Positions 21,923 through 33,264 of a stretch of 64,000 nucleotides of DNA are shown here, piece by piece. Each line of letters opens with the position of its first letter. Within the stretch, counting starts at the first letter, position 1. This stretch comes from Beta vulgaris subsp. vulgaris (taxonomy: Eukaryota; Streptophyta; Magnoliopsida; Caryophyllales; Amaranthaceae): the NCBI RefSeq assembly GCF_026745355.1, contig NC_079206.1:16693082-16757081 (forward strand). The letters run 5' to 3'. Under the pieces are notes generated by a model. That model saw only the letters and a program-made list of their open reading frames with translations, was not told the DNA's origin and did no database searches. Position numbers and translations under genes: made by a program.

Positions 21923-23574
21923 TGGTGCGTTCTATTCAACTTATTGGCCCTGAATTTATTGGACCTTATCTGAACTGAACTTATTGAACCTGAACTGAAC
22001 TTATTGGAACTTATTAAACCTGATTGGACCTGCTTCAACTTATTGGACCTGATTGAACCTGATTGGAACTTATTGGACCTTATTGGAACTTATTGACTTT
22101 ATTGAAACTTATTAGACCTTTTTGGCCCTGATTGAAACTTATTAGACCTTATTGGACATGATTGAAACTTATTAGACCTTATTGGACATGATTGAAACTT
22201 ATTAGACCTTATTGGACCTGATTGAAACTTATTTGACCTTAATAAACAAAAATATTGACCATGAATAACATAAATATTACAACTAACGTAAATACTACCC
22301 CTCAAATTTTTTTATGGAGGAATAATTATTATAATTCGACCTTTAAAAAATAATGATTATTAATTATCTCTTATGATAATTAATTTAACAAAAAAATTTA
22401 CTATTTATATATCTGCCTATACATAACCTTCACCGCTAATATATCTAATAGTCTTGTTTTGATTTTATAAAACACTGGTAGAAAATCAAAAATTAATTAA
22501 CATTTATTGCTAACAAGTTAAAATTGGCACATATAAAAAATTCTCACTTCACTTTCATTAATGTGAAGGTAAGTAGATAGCATTAGCTTCTTCCTTCATT
22601 TCTTCTCCTTTCTTCTCCTTTCATTTATGTGAATGTACTAGAAGATAAAAAGAAAACAAAAAGAAAGAGAAAAAAAAAAGGTCAAAATCACCGTAGCTTT
22701 GCATGACATTGCTTCATTCATTTCGTTTACATAACTTTAGGGATTCCATTTTCGCAAGTAGTTGAAACCATGGAACCAAGAGCTGATTTATATTTGACTG
22801 ACAAGACGAGGACAAAGAATATGGAGATAACTCGGGCGAAAATTGCAGATGAAATATGGTTGGATGTTGGTGAAGAAAACGTATTGATTGAAGAGGATGA
22901 TGTAGAAGATGAAGAAAGATACTCCGATGAAGAAAGATACCCCAGTGATGATAATGAAGCAATCAATTTATAACATTTACATCTTTCATTGTTATTAGTA
23001 ACGAAAACATGTTATCTCTAGTTATTTAAAGACGAATTGCAAAATATTGTAATTATAATTATTATTATTGTTAACCTTAATTATTTGACCATGATTATAA
23101 TATTATTTAATAGCAATATGAATAATCAAATAATAGAAAATAATACAAGTATAATACTATACATTGTGGTACTTTGATAAAAAAATTCTAATAATAACAT
23201 AATCAGCTAATAATAATATGAATAATAAAATAATAGACATAATACATATAAATAATAAAATAATAGACACTAATACAAGTATAATAACTATATAATCATT
23301 GTGGTACTTTAATTAAAATTCTAATAATAACATAATCAGCTAATAGTGATATGAAATTATGAATAACAAAATAATGGACAATAATACAAATGTTTATTAA
23401 ACATTGACTATTTGGACCTTATTGGACCTTATTAGACCTGATTGGAACTTATTGGACCTTATTAGACCTGATTGGAACTTATTGCTCCTAATTGAAACTT
23501 ATTAGACCTTATTGCAACTTATCTGAACTTATTGGACCTGAAACTTAATTTTTTAAGTTGAGCAGAACGCACCC
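21923..23574. mobile_element. PIF/Harbinger-like non-autonomous element with subterminal arrays
   Basis: The ends are TGGTGCGTTCTATTCAACTT and, inverted, GGGTGCGTTCTGCTCAACTT, with TTA on both sides (21920-21922, 23575-23577), the duplication used by PIF/Harbinger. Just inside both ends are arrays of ACTTATTGGACCTGATTGGA-type words (21940-22245 and 23395-23560), lying in the same orientation rather than inverted. A small acidic open frame lies between them. The class assignment rests on the TTA duplication only. Confidence 0.65.
22770..22973 (+). CDS. Small acidic frame inside the PIF/Harbinger-like element
   Basis: 67 codons. The N-terminal part has EITRAKIADEIWLDV, reminiscent of the C-terminal tail of Harbinger-type proteins, and the rest is Asp/Glu-rich (EEDDVEDEERYSDEERY). 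The frame is closed by a stop just upstream, so this may be a last-exon remnant rather than a gene. Function unknown. Confidence 0.3.
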   Translation: MEPRADLYLTDKTRTKNMEITRAKIADEIWLDVGEENVLIEEDDVEDEERYSDEERYPSDDNEAINL

Positions 23575-23577
23575 TTA

Positions 23578-24159
23578 ATCAAGAATGTTCTCCGTCCACC
23601 AAAACACACAAACAATCTTTTTTTTTTTTTTTGTCCAGTTGCCTCAGCTGCACGTCAGTTAGTAAAGGCCCAAGACATGAAATCCTTACTCTGCTCATCG
23701 CTAGCAAAGTTGACACTTGAGTCTTGACAGTATAAATACACGCAATCTTACCAGTTACAACTAATTATTAACCCAAATAGAGGTTGTTCCAAAAGGCTAA
23801 TAATAGTATAATACTACTAATTATTAACTCAATGAATTAGTCTATTGTACAAACAAAATATACTCCTTACATAAAATTTCACAAAGGATTTTATACATAA
23901 TAGACAATATCTAAGACCAAAAACTGAGAGTTGGAGCTAAGTTTTCATTTCCATTTACAGAAATTGGTACAGGATGTACTTCTATAACCAAACCCGGCTC
24001 CTGTTTCCTCCTCTATATACTAAAAATCTAAAAACTCGAGTTCACATTAAGCTAAACTATAATTATACAGATTCCCAATACTAAAAATACTGGGATCAAT
24101 TATAATACAACTAATATGAACAACATAAGCTAAATTTATGACCATAATAGTACAATCAA
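23578..24159. other. Downstream region of the MYC2-like gene
   Basis: AT-rich sequence holding a poly-T run (23619-23632) and, next to the gene, the likely 3' untranslated region. No other feature was supported. Confidence 0.4.
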
Positions 24160-26109
24160 TTATCTGGGATCTGACACTTTAGAAGCTAGAAGCATTCTAA
24201 GTTGTTCTTGACTGTAATACCTGTTACACATCTTTACGGTTGCTTGTTGGATCATCAAATCATTAACAACAGACACACTAGCATGAGTAACATCCAATTC
24301 TAACTCCATCAAAGCCGCCATTAGCCTCGCGGCAGGGTGGTTCTTCTTATTGCTATTCACTCGTATCATCGCTTCCCACCCAATTATCTTAACATCAATC
24401 TCCAAATCTACTAGCTGCTGTTTAACTCCTAATACTGCCTTGGTTTCTTTCTCCAAGTAAGATGGCGCAAGTTGTTGTTGCGATTGTGGTTGTGATCCCC
24501 CCAATTCTTTCTTTAGCCCCTCCACTTGAGAAACCAATCCTTCTTTCTCCACCTCGAAATCTTGGAGCTTCGCTTTGAGCTCGTTTATATAAGAGATAGC
24601 ATCGCCTAATAGGGATGCCTTGTCCATCTTGGAAACGTTGGGAACAACTGCTCGTAAGGCGTAGAATCTTTGATTTAGCTTCTCTCTTCTTTGTCTCTCG
24701 GCTTCTACATGATTTAACGGCTCTTCCCTTCCATTGGCGGGCTTTCTTCCTCGCTTCCTCGGGCGTTTTTCTGGCTCCGGTACCACCCTACTACTACTAT
24801 CTACTTCCCTTACAGACGCCTCTAAATCCGAATGTTCGGAATCAGCACCATTGTTATTGCTGGATTTACCCACCACCCCGGATGAAGCTAAGATTACCCC
24901 AGAAGTAAAAGATAACATCCCATCTTCATTACTTCCTCTTGAATTCGGGGATCTTTTCTTTTTATTACTACTATCATCAATCAAGAAACTTGAATTACCT
25001 CCAAATATCCCCACATTTCCATTTGAATTATTTGTGCTTCTCTTACTATCACCTCCACCAAAGCTTAATATCTCCCCAGATTCCGGCTTCAAGCTCCCAT
25101 TACTCTTGTTACCATTTCCATTATAACCTGCATAGTCCGAAAAATTCAACTCCCTACTAAAGAACCCTTGTTGTTGTTGTTTTTGTGCCGGGTTCGGAGT
25201 CGAGTGAAATTCACTAAGGTTACTCTTTATTGGACTATCCAAATTAATCAATTTCATCGGTGGAGGTGGCGGCGGAGTAGGCGTTTTCCTCAATTCTTTC
25301 ACCTCTACTGGATTCGGATCATTGATCCACATCGTCGTAGGATCACTCTCAGGAGCAGACACGGGTACAGACCCCGACAACAACCCCGTGTCACCAGACC
25401 CAGGCCCAAAGCAAAACAAAACCCTAACCTTATTCATCAAATCAGGGCTCTGAAAGATGACCTCAGTAGACCCCAACTCAACAACACCATTCAACACTGG
25501 AATCGAAACCATCGTCTGAAGCCCGAAGCAAGCTCCTTGCTTGGCCCGATTACAAGGCGAACTCGACAGTCGGTCGGGTCCAGCAGCCCATATGGGTTTA
25601 GAGCTTAAATGGGCCTCACCCGGTAAATCCTCCCCACTACTAAACGAATGGGTCATGGAAATAAGAAAGAACCATTCAGTATCACTAACTTCCTCCTCTA
25701 CAGCAGAATCCTCTGGTGGTTCAGCTCCAGATATGAGTGAATTCAGCTCCCGAAGCACACGTTTTCGATGCTCTTGCTCCGCTACATCTTGGGTTTGAGT
25801 TTGAGTTTGAGTTTGAGTTTGAGTTTGAGTTTTCTTCTCTTCGCCCTTATAATAGCCGTCGCCCCACCCAAGAAGAGATTGACCCGAATAATCAACACTG
25901 TTTTGCCAGAAGATAGCGTAGGTCCATGCTTGAGTGGCGTGAGAGGTGGCGGGATTATCGATGAGAGATTGAAGACGGCTGTGAAGGGTGTCTTGTGCGG
26001 TGGCGGTGGTGGTAGCGGTGGCGGTGGGAGGGAGGAAAGAATCCATCATAACTATAGAGGAAGATGATGAGGCATGATTAATATCATCTGATGACCAGAT
26101 ATTCATCAT
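24160..26109 (-). CDS. MYC2: MYC2-like bHLH transcription factor (jasmonate signalling)
   Basis: An uninterrupted 649-codon frame with no introns, as is usual for MYC2/3/4. Start chosen at 26109: MMNIW corresponds to the MNLW start region of MYC2. Domains: bHLH-MYC_N (JAZ-interaction region) about 40-235, with [20 protein letters not shown] and [11 protein letters not shown]; acidic activation region 134-156 around [10 protein letters not shown]; basic nuclear signal from 448 ([10 protein letters not shown]); bHLH 463-512 with [20 protein letters not shown], keeping the His/Glu/Arg residues that read E/G-boxes; ACT-like C-terminal domain 560-640. Family role (known): nuclear dimer binding CACGTG, repressed by JAZ proteins and working through MED25, controlling wound, defence and metabolite genes. 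Odd: a Thr-Gln dipeptide run at 94-107. It could be the MYC4 paralogue. Confidence 0.95.
   Translation of the reverse strand: MMNIWSSDDINHASSSSSIVMMDSFLPPTATATTTATAQDTLHSRLQSLIDNPATSHATQAWTYAIFWQNSVDYSGQSLLGWGDGYYKGEEKKTQTQTQTQTQTQTQDVAEQEHRKRVLRELNSLISGAEPPEDSAVEEEVSDTEWFFLISMTHSFSSGEDLPGEAHLSSKPIWAAGPDRLSSSPCNRAKQGACFGLQTMVSIPVLNGVVELGSTEVIFQSPDLMNKVRVLFCFGPGSGDTGLLSGSVPVSAPESDPTTMWINDPNPVEVKELRKTPTPPPPPPMKLINLDSPIKSNLSEFHSTPNPAQKQQQQGFFSRELNFSDYAGYNGNGNKSNGSLKPESGEILSFGGGDSKRSTNNSNGNVGIFGGNSSFLIDDSSNKKKRSPNSRGSNEDGMLSFTSGVILASSGVVGKSSNNNGADSEHSDLEASVREVDSSSRVVPEPEKRPRKRGRKPANGREEPLNHVEAERQRREKLNQRFYALRAVVPNVSKMDKASLLGDAISYINELKAKLQDFEVEKEGLVSQVEGLKKELGGSQPQSQQQLAPSYLEKETKAVLGVKQQLVDLEIDVKIIGWEAMIRVNSNKKNHPAARLMAALMELELDVTHASVSVVNDLMIQQATVKMCNRYYSQEQLRMLLASKVSDPR
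25794..25833. repeat. TTTGAG hexamer microsatellite coding a Thr-Gln run
   Basis: About six to seven copies of TTTGAG on plus, read as (ThrGln)7 in the MYC2-like protein between the [11 protein letters not shown] motif and [13 protein letters not shown]. The unit is six bases, so length changes keep the frame. Confidence 0.85.
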
Positions 26110-26182
26110 TTGAAATTTTAAGACTTTTTTTTTTATTTTAGGGAAGAAAAATCATGAAAAATGAGATGAGAAAGGAATGAAA

Positions 26183-26188
26183 CACGTG
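26183..26188. promoter_or_regulatory. G-box CACGTG upstream of MYC2
   Basis: A perfect G-box 74 bp upstream of the start codon, inside the C/T-rich leader (minus). MYC2 proteins bind this sequence, so self-regulation is possible; this is inference. Confidence 0.6.
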
Positions 26189-26365
26189 AAGGAGTTAGAG
26201 TGGCGGCTGGAGGGAAGAAGGGGGTAGTGTGAAATGCGTGGGTAAGATTGAAGAAAGTAGAAAGAGGAGAGAGAAAGGGGATTGGATTGGGTAGGAAGGA
26301 GGGAAGGAGTGGGTGAGAAGTGGGTTGACACTTGACAGTAGGTGAAGGGAGTGAAGCGTGGGTGA

Positions 26366-26373
26366 TTATAAAT
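26366..26373 (-). promoter_or_regulatory. Candidate TATA box of the MYC2-like gene
   Basis: TATTTATA on the minus strand, about 260 bp before the ATG, followed by a strongly pyrimidine-rich leader, a common plant arrangement. Confidence 0.5.
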
Positions 26374-26901
26374 ACTTTGGCTTATTTTTTTTGGGTATTT
26401 ATTATCGATGCCTATAGAATATAGATATGGTTAACCAGGGTAACACTTTCGCCGAAGCTGATACTACGGTACTACTGTTGTAGGAATTTTTTTGAATTGG
26501 TAAGATGAATTATCCTATTAGACTATCACTATTCAATCGGAACCTTATATATGTCAATCCAATTTCTGTCGGCAGGCTAAATTTTATGAGAATATATGAA
26601 AAGATAAGGGAAATTCTTATTCTCAAAGTGTGCTTAGAGGAGATTAAACCCGCCAACTCAAAGTTGAAAGACACAATCACAACGATTAGGTCAAGTTTAG
26701 CCTGGTACTGTAGTTCATGTCATGGTCCATGTTGCTTAAATTTGATCCATTTTTACCCTTACTTTCCTTTGTTTTTCTTTTACTTTTAATATTGAATACT
26801 TCTTCCGTTTCTTTTTAAAATCGCTACAATATGTTTTCAATTTTCAAAACACGGCATTACAACTTAATATCTTGAGTTAGAGAGTCCGTTTTTGGAGAGA
26901 T

Positions 26902-28375
26902 GGTCTCACGTTAGTGTTAATGTGAGATCGTTGATGTCATGCTGACATCACTCATGTGCATCAAAACAGCAGTAGAATTAGTTAAGCGGTTGCACCTATT
27001 AGTTATGCTAGCCTCAAATTGCTTATGGATGAATTAGTTAAGCGCTTAAGTATATTAGTTAAGCGATAGAGTATATTGGTTAAGCTCTAGTATATTAGTT
27101 ATATCATATATTCCAGATTATAATGCATCTTATTGACCCTAACTTCAGTATCACACATAAACATTCTCTATTTCTTCTCTAATCCATCAAGACTCCCTAA
27201 AACATGTATTGTTTTCCTCCTCCATTCTCTGTATACAACCTGCATTGGATGTTTAATTTGGACGTAAGTAAAATATTTGAGCACGAGTTTACAACCACAA
27301 TGTCCACAAACACTTACTCTGTTTTTTCACCTGATAATATGTTTATCATGTTTGAAGTGAAAGAAGAGTTTGACACATATTCATCACAAAGGGTAATATA
27401 TACTGCCCATTGTTAGATGATAACTTGCACTTGCAAAAACTTTGAAGAAACAAATCAAATCACTTTCGGTACCGAAAACTTAACTTTTTCATTTGAAAGC
27501 TTAACTTTTTATTTGAAATTCATAACTAATACCTAAATGTTATTAGTTATTAATTTATGCTGGTAGGATAGTTGTATTTTGATGCCTTGAGAATCATGCA
27601 CATGCGTTCAACCGCAAAAATACTACATAAGCATATGCGCAAAAGGTGGATTAGATATCTAAAGAGAAAAGTGTGGAAAAGATAAATGAATAGATAAACC
27701 AATGTGACCCTATGACGATATGAAACCGCGAGAAAATTAATTCTACAATCTCATTCTCAAAAGTCAAGACAATGAAGATGCAAGAAAAGCACTCCAGGCG
27801 AAGAAGTCTAAGAAAATACTACTGCAATTATAAAGAAAGTCTTAACTACAAAACCAATCGTAGAAGAACGATGTTCATAAAGTACAACTACATTGGTTAT
27901 TTTATAACCGTATGGTTCAAAAACAAAAAGAGGAAGTGCAAGAAAGAAAAGTAATTTTGAGAAGACTAAAAAAATAAATTCCAATAACCAAATCGAAATT
28001 GGTACTATAATTATTACTCCAAATGCTAGGTTTTTTTAAGTTATTTTATCAGGTTGTCTTTTGTATTTGACATTTTATATTTGTAAAAAGTTGTTTCTTC
28101 GTTTATATTAGAAATCAAAATAATGCTCAATTAATCTTAACTAATTATAGAACAATACTAACTAATGTATTGAATATGTTAACTAAATAACAATGAAAGT
28201 CTACATAAAGATTACCAACTCTAAACTATTGTGCTAAAATACTTAACTAATTCGCCAAAAATATTAATTATTTCGCCAAAATAATAACGTGAGAATTTGT
28301 GAGACACGGTCCGTTTTCTAAAAAATATATATCTCTTGGGATGGTCAGGTCTCACATTAAGACTAACGTGAGACC
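26902..28375. mobile_element. Decayed FAR1-type MULE derivative
   Basis: The ends are near-identical inverted 28-mers: GGTCTCACGTTAGTGTTAAT on the left and, inverted, GGTCTCACGTTAGTCTTAAT on the right, each itself palindromic. Just inside are repeated TTAGTTAAGC words on the left (26960-27110) and their inverse ACTTAACTAA on the right (28130-28260). A FAR1-like protein fragment lies inside. I found no convincing 9-bp target duplication. Confidence 0.6.
27252..27470 (+). pseudogene. FAR1-family SWIM-region fragment
   Basis: The plus frame reads DVSKIFEHEFTTTMS, a variable stretch, RVIYTAH, then a stop at 27414, and in the same frame CTCKNFEE. This is the order of the region before and into the SWIM zinc finger (C-x-C-x-n-FE) of FAR1/FHY3 transposases. 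One stop and loss of the second half of the finger make it a relic. It supports calling the surrounding TIR element a MULE. Confidence 0.55.
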
Positions 28376-28429
28376 GTGTTTTTTAAGATTTTGTGCTTGA
28401 GTTAATATAAGAGAAAACAATAAATTATA

Positions 28430-28570
28430 TATTTGGAATGTACATATTGAGAGTAAGCAAACAAGATCCCAGATGATTATATTTTTTCTTACGTATATAT
28501 AATCAAAGAAGGTCAAAGTTGTATGTAAATAGTACCAATAAGTATAATGTAGCAATTATAAAAAAAAATG
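28430..28570. mobile_element. Partial MITE related to 57344-57602
   Basis: CAAACAAGATCCCAGATGA, GAAGGTCAAAGTTGTATGTA and AATAGT match the right half of the Stowaway at 57.5 kb in order. The ends are lost. Confidence 0.4.
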
Positions 28571-30295
28571 GAGAGAGCATGATACGAAAACTTAGGATAG
28601 GAGAAATTAAAAAAAATGATTATCATGTGTTAAGAGAGAAAAATATATATACAATGAAGGATGACAATTTACAATTTGCAATATAATTAATATACAACTT
28701 CCTACAATGAGAAACATCACAAGTAGAAAAAAAACAGAGGAAGTATTTTTTTATCTACAGTTTTAGTAAGTTCCTTTTTTTTTTTTAATGTAATCGCTAT
28801 ATTTCCTTTAATTTCTAAAGATTATATTACAAACTTATTTACATTATAGTTAGTTATTATTGCATTTAATTACGTAAATGCACTTTGTGTAGGTGTAATG
28901 GTCTGGATAAGCACAATAATACGTGACTCATCACATGTTGTAGAATTTTTCAGAGCTACAAAATTTCAAATATCTTTTATATTAGTATCTCTAGTTCTTA
29001 AGAAGAGGGGGGAAATTTTTCACATTGTTCTTTTCGTAAAAAAAAAATTATGAGGAAATTACTAAATATTTAATTATTGTATGGAGATGAAAGTGTATAT
29101 TGGTATCTTTATTTTTCTTTTTATATTTCTTTAATCATAATTAGTAATGTCAATAAATATTTTATTCTTTACAAATTGTTAGATAATCGAATAGCTCTAC
29201 TCTATTTTCAAAAAAAAAAATTCGACATATGGCAAGCAGAAATAGAGGAACCTTTGACTTAGCTTATGAAAGTCCAATATATTCAATGGATTTTCTAGCT
29301 GCGATATTTTGATTTTTATAAATTGTTATTATACTTAATAACTTATTATAATTCCTTTGTTTAAAAATAAGTGAAATATTTCACTCAAAGTGTCTCACTT
29401 ATTTCAGAACAGATTAGAAGTTTAAATTATATCTTACCTTTTTCATTTTTATTTTGACTTGTTTTTTCTTTTAAAAGATTTTAAGAAAGATGAACAAATA
29501 AGAAAGAAAAAATTACTATAAAATATATAATATTAATTTTTCATATTTTTCTCTAATATGAGATATAAATAAATTATTAATAAAATTACTTCTACGATAT
29601 TAGGAGTCGTAGAGACTAGAGAGGATAAGGAAAAAACAATTAACTCAAAATTAATCTTTCATGTAAAATTGAGATTTGACAGTCTATGCATTTATATAGG
29701 GCAGATGCTGTGCACGAGCGGTGTACATGGTAGACTGTAGACTGTAGACTGTAGACTGTAGAGTGCTTCTACTTTCTAGTACTCTTGGTCGGTAGTCAGT
29801 ACTACTCGGTGCATGAAGCCATGAAGTAGGAACCAGGAAGTAGTCAAGTAAGTACATAACGAACCGAGTAGGAGTTAGCTCTTTTTTCTTTTTTTTTTTT
29901 TGTTTTTCCCCCCATTAGTAGCGTACAAAACGAGTGACATATTTTCAGTGTTTTTTTTCAACTTTTTGACCACATCAATTGTATGCTACATCGTGCATAT
30001 TTAATTAATTACTCATTACTCATCATTGAGCTTTGAATGTAAAAAGTGAAGTACTGCCACCATTTTCAATTACTCCATCCGTTTCATTTTATAGTTTTCA
30101 TTTTTTTAACACGAGAATTAAAAAAATAATGATTATTATGTACTTGAATGAAGAGTTGTTTTTTTTCAAATTATTGTCATAAAAAAATGAAAAAGAATGA
30201 GAACATTAAATGGTTGGACATGTGAAAAGAGGAGAAAGAGTCAAAAAGAATGAGAATGCTAGCTAACATAGCAAGTCATTTACATGCTATTTATA
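28571..30295. other. AT-rich intergenic DNA with a 7-bp tandem repeat
   Basis: It holds TAGACTG repeated about four and a half times at 29730-29762, and a Stowaway-like single end (ACTCCATCCGTTTCATTTTA) at about 30073 with no partner. No gene was supported. Confidence 0.45.
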
Positions 30296-30815
30296 CTAGC
30301 CTTCATATGCACGCGATGCGTGCGAGAATTTCAAATTTTGTTATTCTATTGGATACTCCATTCGTACTTTATTTATGATTAAATTTAAATGTGAAAAATT
30401 CAACAGTTAGATGAATTTAGATATATTAATTCGCTAATGTAAAAAAATAAAAGGTTGTGAGTGATTGTTAACATTAATTTTTTGTGAATGAATATTGAAC
30501 AGAAAGAACAAAAATAATGAGTTGGTTAAACTGAATTAAAGAGAATCAAAGGTAGTGAATGTTCATACTTTTCATGTGCACGTTATGTATGCCATCTTTT
30601 TTTATAAGGTATAAATATTTTGTCCATTGAATTTTTGATTGAAGTATTTGATGCATATACCATTTTAAACTTGTTTTAAATGGCAAGTTGGAATGAGCAT
30701 TTTTAAATGATTTTCTTTTGTAATTTTTTTCATTCCATTAATTAGATCATTAAGGGTATTTTAGTCACTTCAAAAGAGGACACCACACCTCATCCCTTGG
30801 CTTATATAATAGAGA
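30296..30815 (-). mobile_element. Non-autonomous Helitron
   Basis: Read on minus: the 5' end is TCTCTATTATATAAGCC, preceded by A. The 3' end has the hairpin GCACGC-ATC-GCGTGC, ten bases, then CTAG followed by T. A/T insertion, a 5' TC, a 3' hairpin and CTRR are the Helitron hallmarks. 520 bp, no Rep/helicase coding. Confidence 0.72.
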
Positions 30816-30845
30816 TAAATACGTGTAGGCTATTTGACCAGCATC

Positions 30846-30892
30846 CGCACCAATCTAGGTACTCCTAGCCTAATCTAGGTACTCCTAGCCTA
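30846..30892. repeat. Small tandem duplication
   Basis: AATCTAGGTACTCCTAGCCT occurs twice in a row. Confidence 0.7.
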
Positions 30893-31297
30893 ACGTGGCA
30901 ATGCGCGCGATCCAATCACTAGTATAGATAAAGTTTCATCGTAACCAATTTAAAAGAAACTGTCCGAAAAAGAAAATGTGTAGATTAAAAAGGTTCGAAA
31001 GTAGTATTAATACAATGCTTTTATTCATACTTACTCCATTTCATAATAATTACAACATATCTTATTTGGACACTTTTAAAAAATTCATGTAAAAAGGAGA
31101 TAGATAGACTTATAAGATAGAGATAAATGAAAAGTAATACTCATGTGATGGGAGAGAGATAGAGAATATATATTACCAAATAAGAAAATATTGCACTTAA
31201 TATGAAACTTTCAAATAAGGAAAACATTGCAATTAAAGAAGAAGAGAGAAAATATCATTTTTTTATGGGAATTTTTTTATATAGCGGTGGTACCTAA

Positions 31298-31377
31298 GGG
31301 TCTGTTCTGGTATGTTCTCCCCATCTTATTTTCAGTTTAGTTTAGTTCAACTGTTTTATGCCGAAAAGAACAGACTC
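31298..31377. mobile_element. 80-bp Tourist-like MITE
   Basis: The ends are GGGTCTGTTCT and, inverted, GAGTCTGTTCT, flanked by TAA on both sides (31295-31297, 31378-31380), as for PIF/Harbinger MITEs. It is exceptionally short. Confidence 0.6.
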
Positions 31378-31380
31378 TAA

Positions 31381-33264
31381 ATCCCAACTAAGCCAGTGTC
31401 CTAATATAGTGATCTAATAATATGATATTATCTTTTAAAAAATTTATAAATGTCAAACTACATGATTTTTTCCATCATTATGTACTAGTGGATATTTGCA
31501 TATTTTTGTGAGGCCCCACATTGGAGACCCCTTAATAAGAAGAAGGACCATATTGGATCAGCATCTCGCTCAGGTCAGCCATCGCAGCTACACAGGTCAA
31601 CACTTGAGAGTAAGGGGTATAATTAAGGAAATTCCTACTCCCAAACACAAGTATGTAATGGAGTTCGGGGTGAGTTCTCCACCACTTGTACTAAGTAAGC
31701 TTGATTGGATATCTGCATATATATGTATATTATTATGCATGATATTGTGTATAATATGAGTATTCAAGACCGTAAATGCCTTTTTTTTTAATGATATTGA
31801 AGATCAAGATTGAAAATTTAAATTGTCAAATATTTTTTATTATTTAAGATACGGAGATAATATCTAATATAAACAATTTACAAGCATGCACCAATTGCCC
31901 AAATAAACAAATAACATAAATTAATGGGAAATGTTTTTTTGGCAATAGCTTTTACTTATGTACTAATTTTTTTTTTTTTGAGGGGATTACTTATGTACTA
32001 GGTGATGTTTTGATGACAACTTCTTATTACAGTCTTGAAATGGTTTTTTTAAAAAATAATTCGAAACCTACTTTCAATTGCTATTGCAAGACCATAATCC
32101 GGATTGCAATGTTTACAAAAGACTCCGCCCAAAAGCTTAAACGTATATACTGTAATTTGCCAAATCATAATTCTTGGTCAGAAGAGGGTCATACAACATT
32201 GAAGTTTAGTAAGATTTAATTCTTAAATATATTTACAATTTGAGATGATTTAGAATCCCGTTAAAAACTAACTCATCCTCACTCTTTTTTTTAAATGTAA
32301 GTCAATTAATTCCAACACGCGTATCAGGTTTTATTAAATAACAAATGTTGTTAGATCTTTGTCAAAATTTTCAATAATTTTGATTATTTTGTGACAGGGA
32401 AGGTATTTAAAATAATATTTTCTCAAATTTTTTTTATAGAAATTTGTATAAATTTAATTTTATATAGTTTGGAATCCTAATATGGTCAGGATTATTAGTT
32501 TTTAAACATTATATATATTGATAGATGGAATTGCTCTAAGATTACGAAGTTTACACAATCTAACAAGCTAAGGTTAAATCTATACAAATATATCCTAAAT
32601 TGATGAGAAAATATTATCTTAAATATATTCTTTATCAAATTTGTGATGTATTTGGGAATCAATACAACACCAAAAAAAGCTTCTAGGATTAACCTTAACA
32701 CTAACAACTATATATTGAAGTGTTTGTGAAATACAATATACCGTACAATGACTGATATTGTTTAAACTCTACCTTATATATTTTTTTTAAATAACTCTAG
32801 AGGATCCAAACACATGATTCATACTCCTTTCCTCCAATACAAAGGTTGCCCCTTTGAAGTTAGTCACTTCATTACATTACAATTTTTAAAAAGAGGAAAC
32901 ACAATCTTAACTAAGATGACACTGTGGGAGGAGAAATGTCACTCTTTTACTTATATGAAAATCAAGTCCGAGAACCATTCAAGAGAAAGAGGAAACAATC
33001 AGAAAGCCGCGCTTAAGATTTCGGCACGTTCGTTGGAGTACTAGTGAGCAACCACAAAATGAGGAAGTTGTTCATTATCCCTCAGTTGACCGGTGATCCA
33101 CGAGGATTCGATGATCAGATGGTACCGTCATTCTAATCCACCTCCAATTCCCGAGTTGAAGGTAATCACTTCATCCATTTGCTTTATTAATCATAAACAC
33201 CTATTGTACTTTTTTCAATGGAGTTTTTCAATGAACTAATATAAATGGATTTTTTTTTTCAAAG
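31381..33264. other. Mostly noncoding DNA; possible upstream exons of the C48 gene near its right end
   Basis: A short open frame at 31496-31759 is not recognisable. The stretch 32960-33160 is less AT-rich, with a candidate donor after GAGTTGAAG at about 33163, and may be an eroded exon of the gene that follows. Confidence 0.35.

Noticed and set aside
24615..26067. Several plus-strand open frames antisense to MYC2
   Set aside because: They lie entirely within a well-supported gene and reflect its codon usage; no independent signals.
30060..30250. Possible full Stowaway at 30.1 kb
   Set aside because: Only the left end ACTCCATCCGTTTC is seen; no matching right end or second TA.
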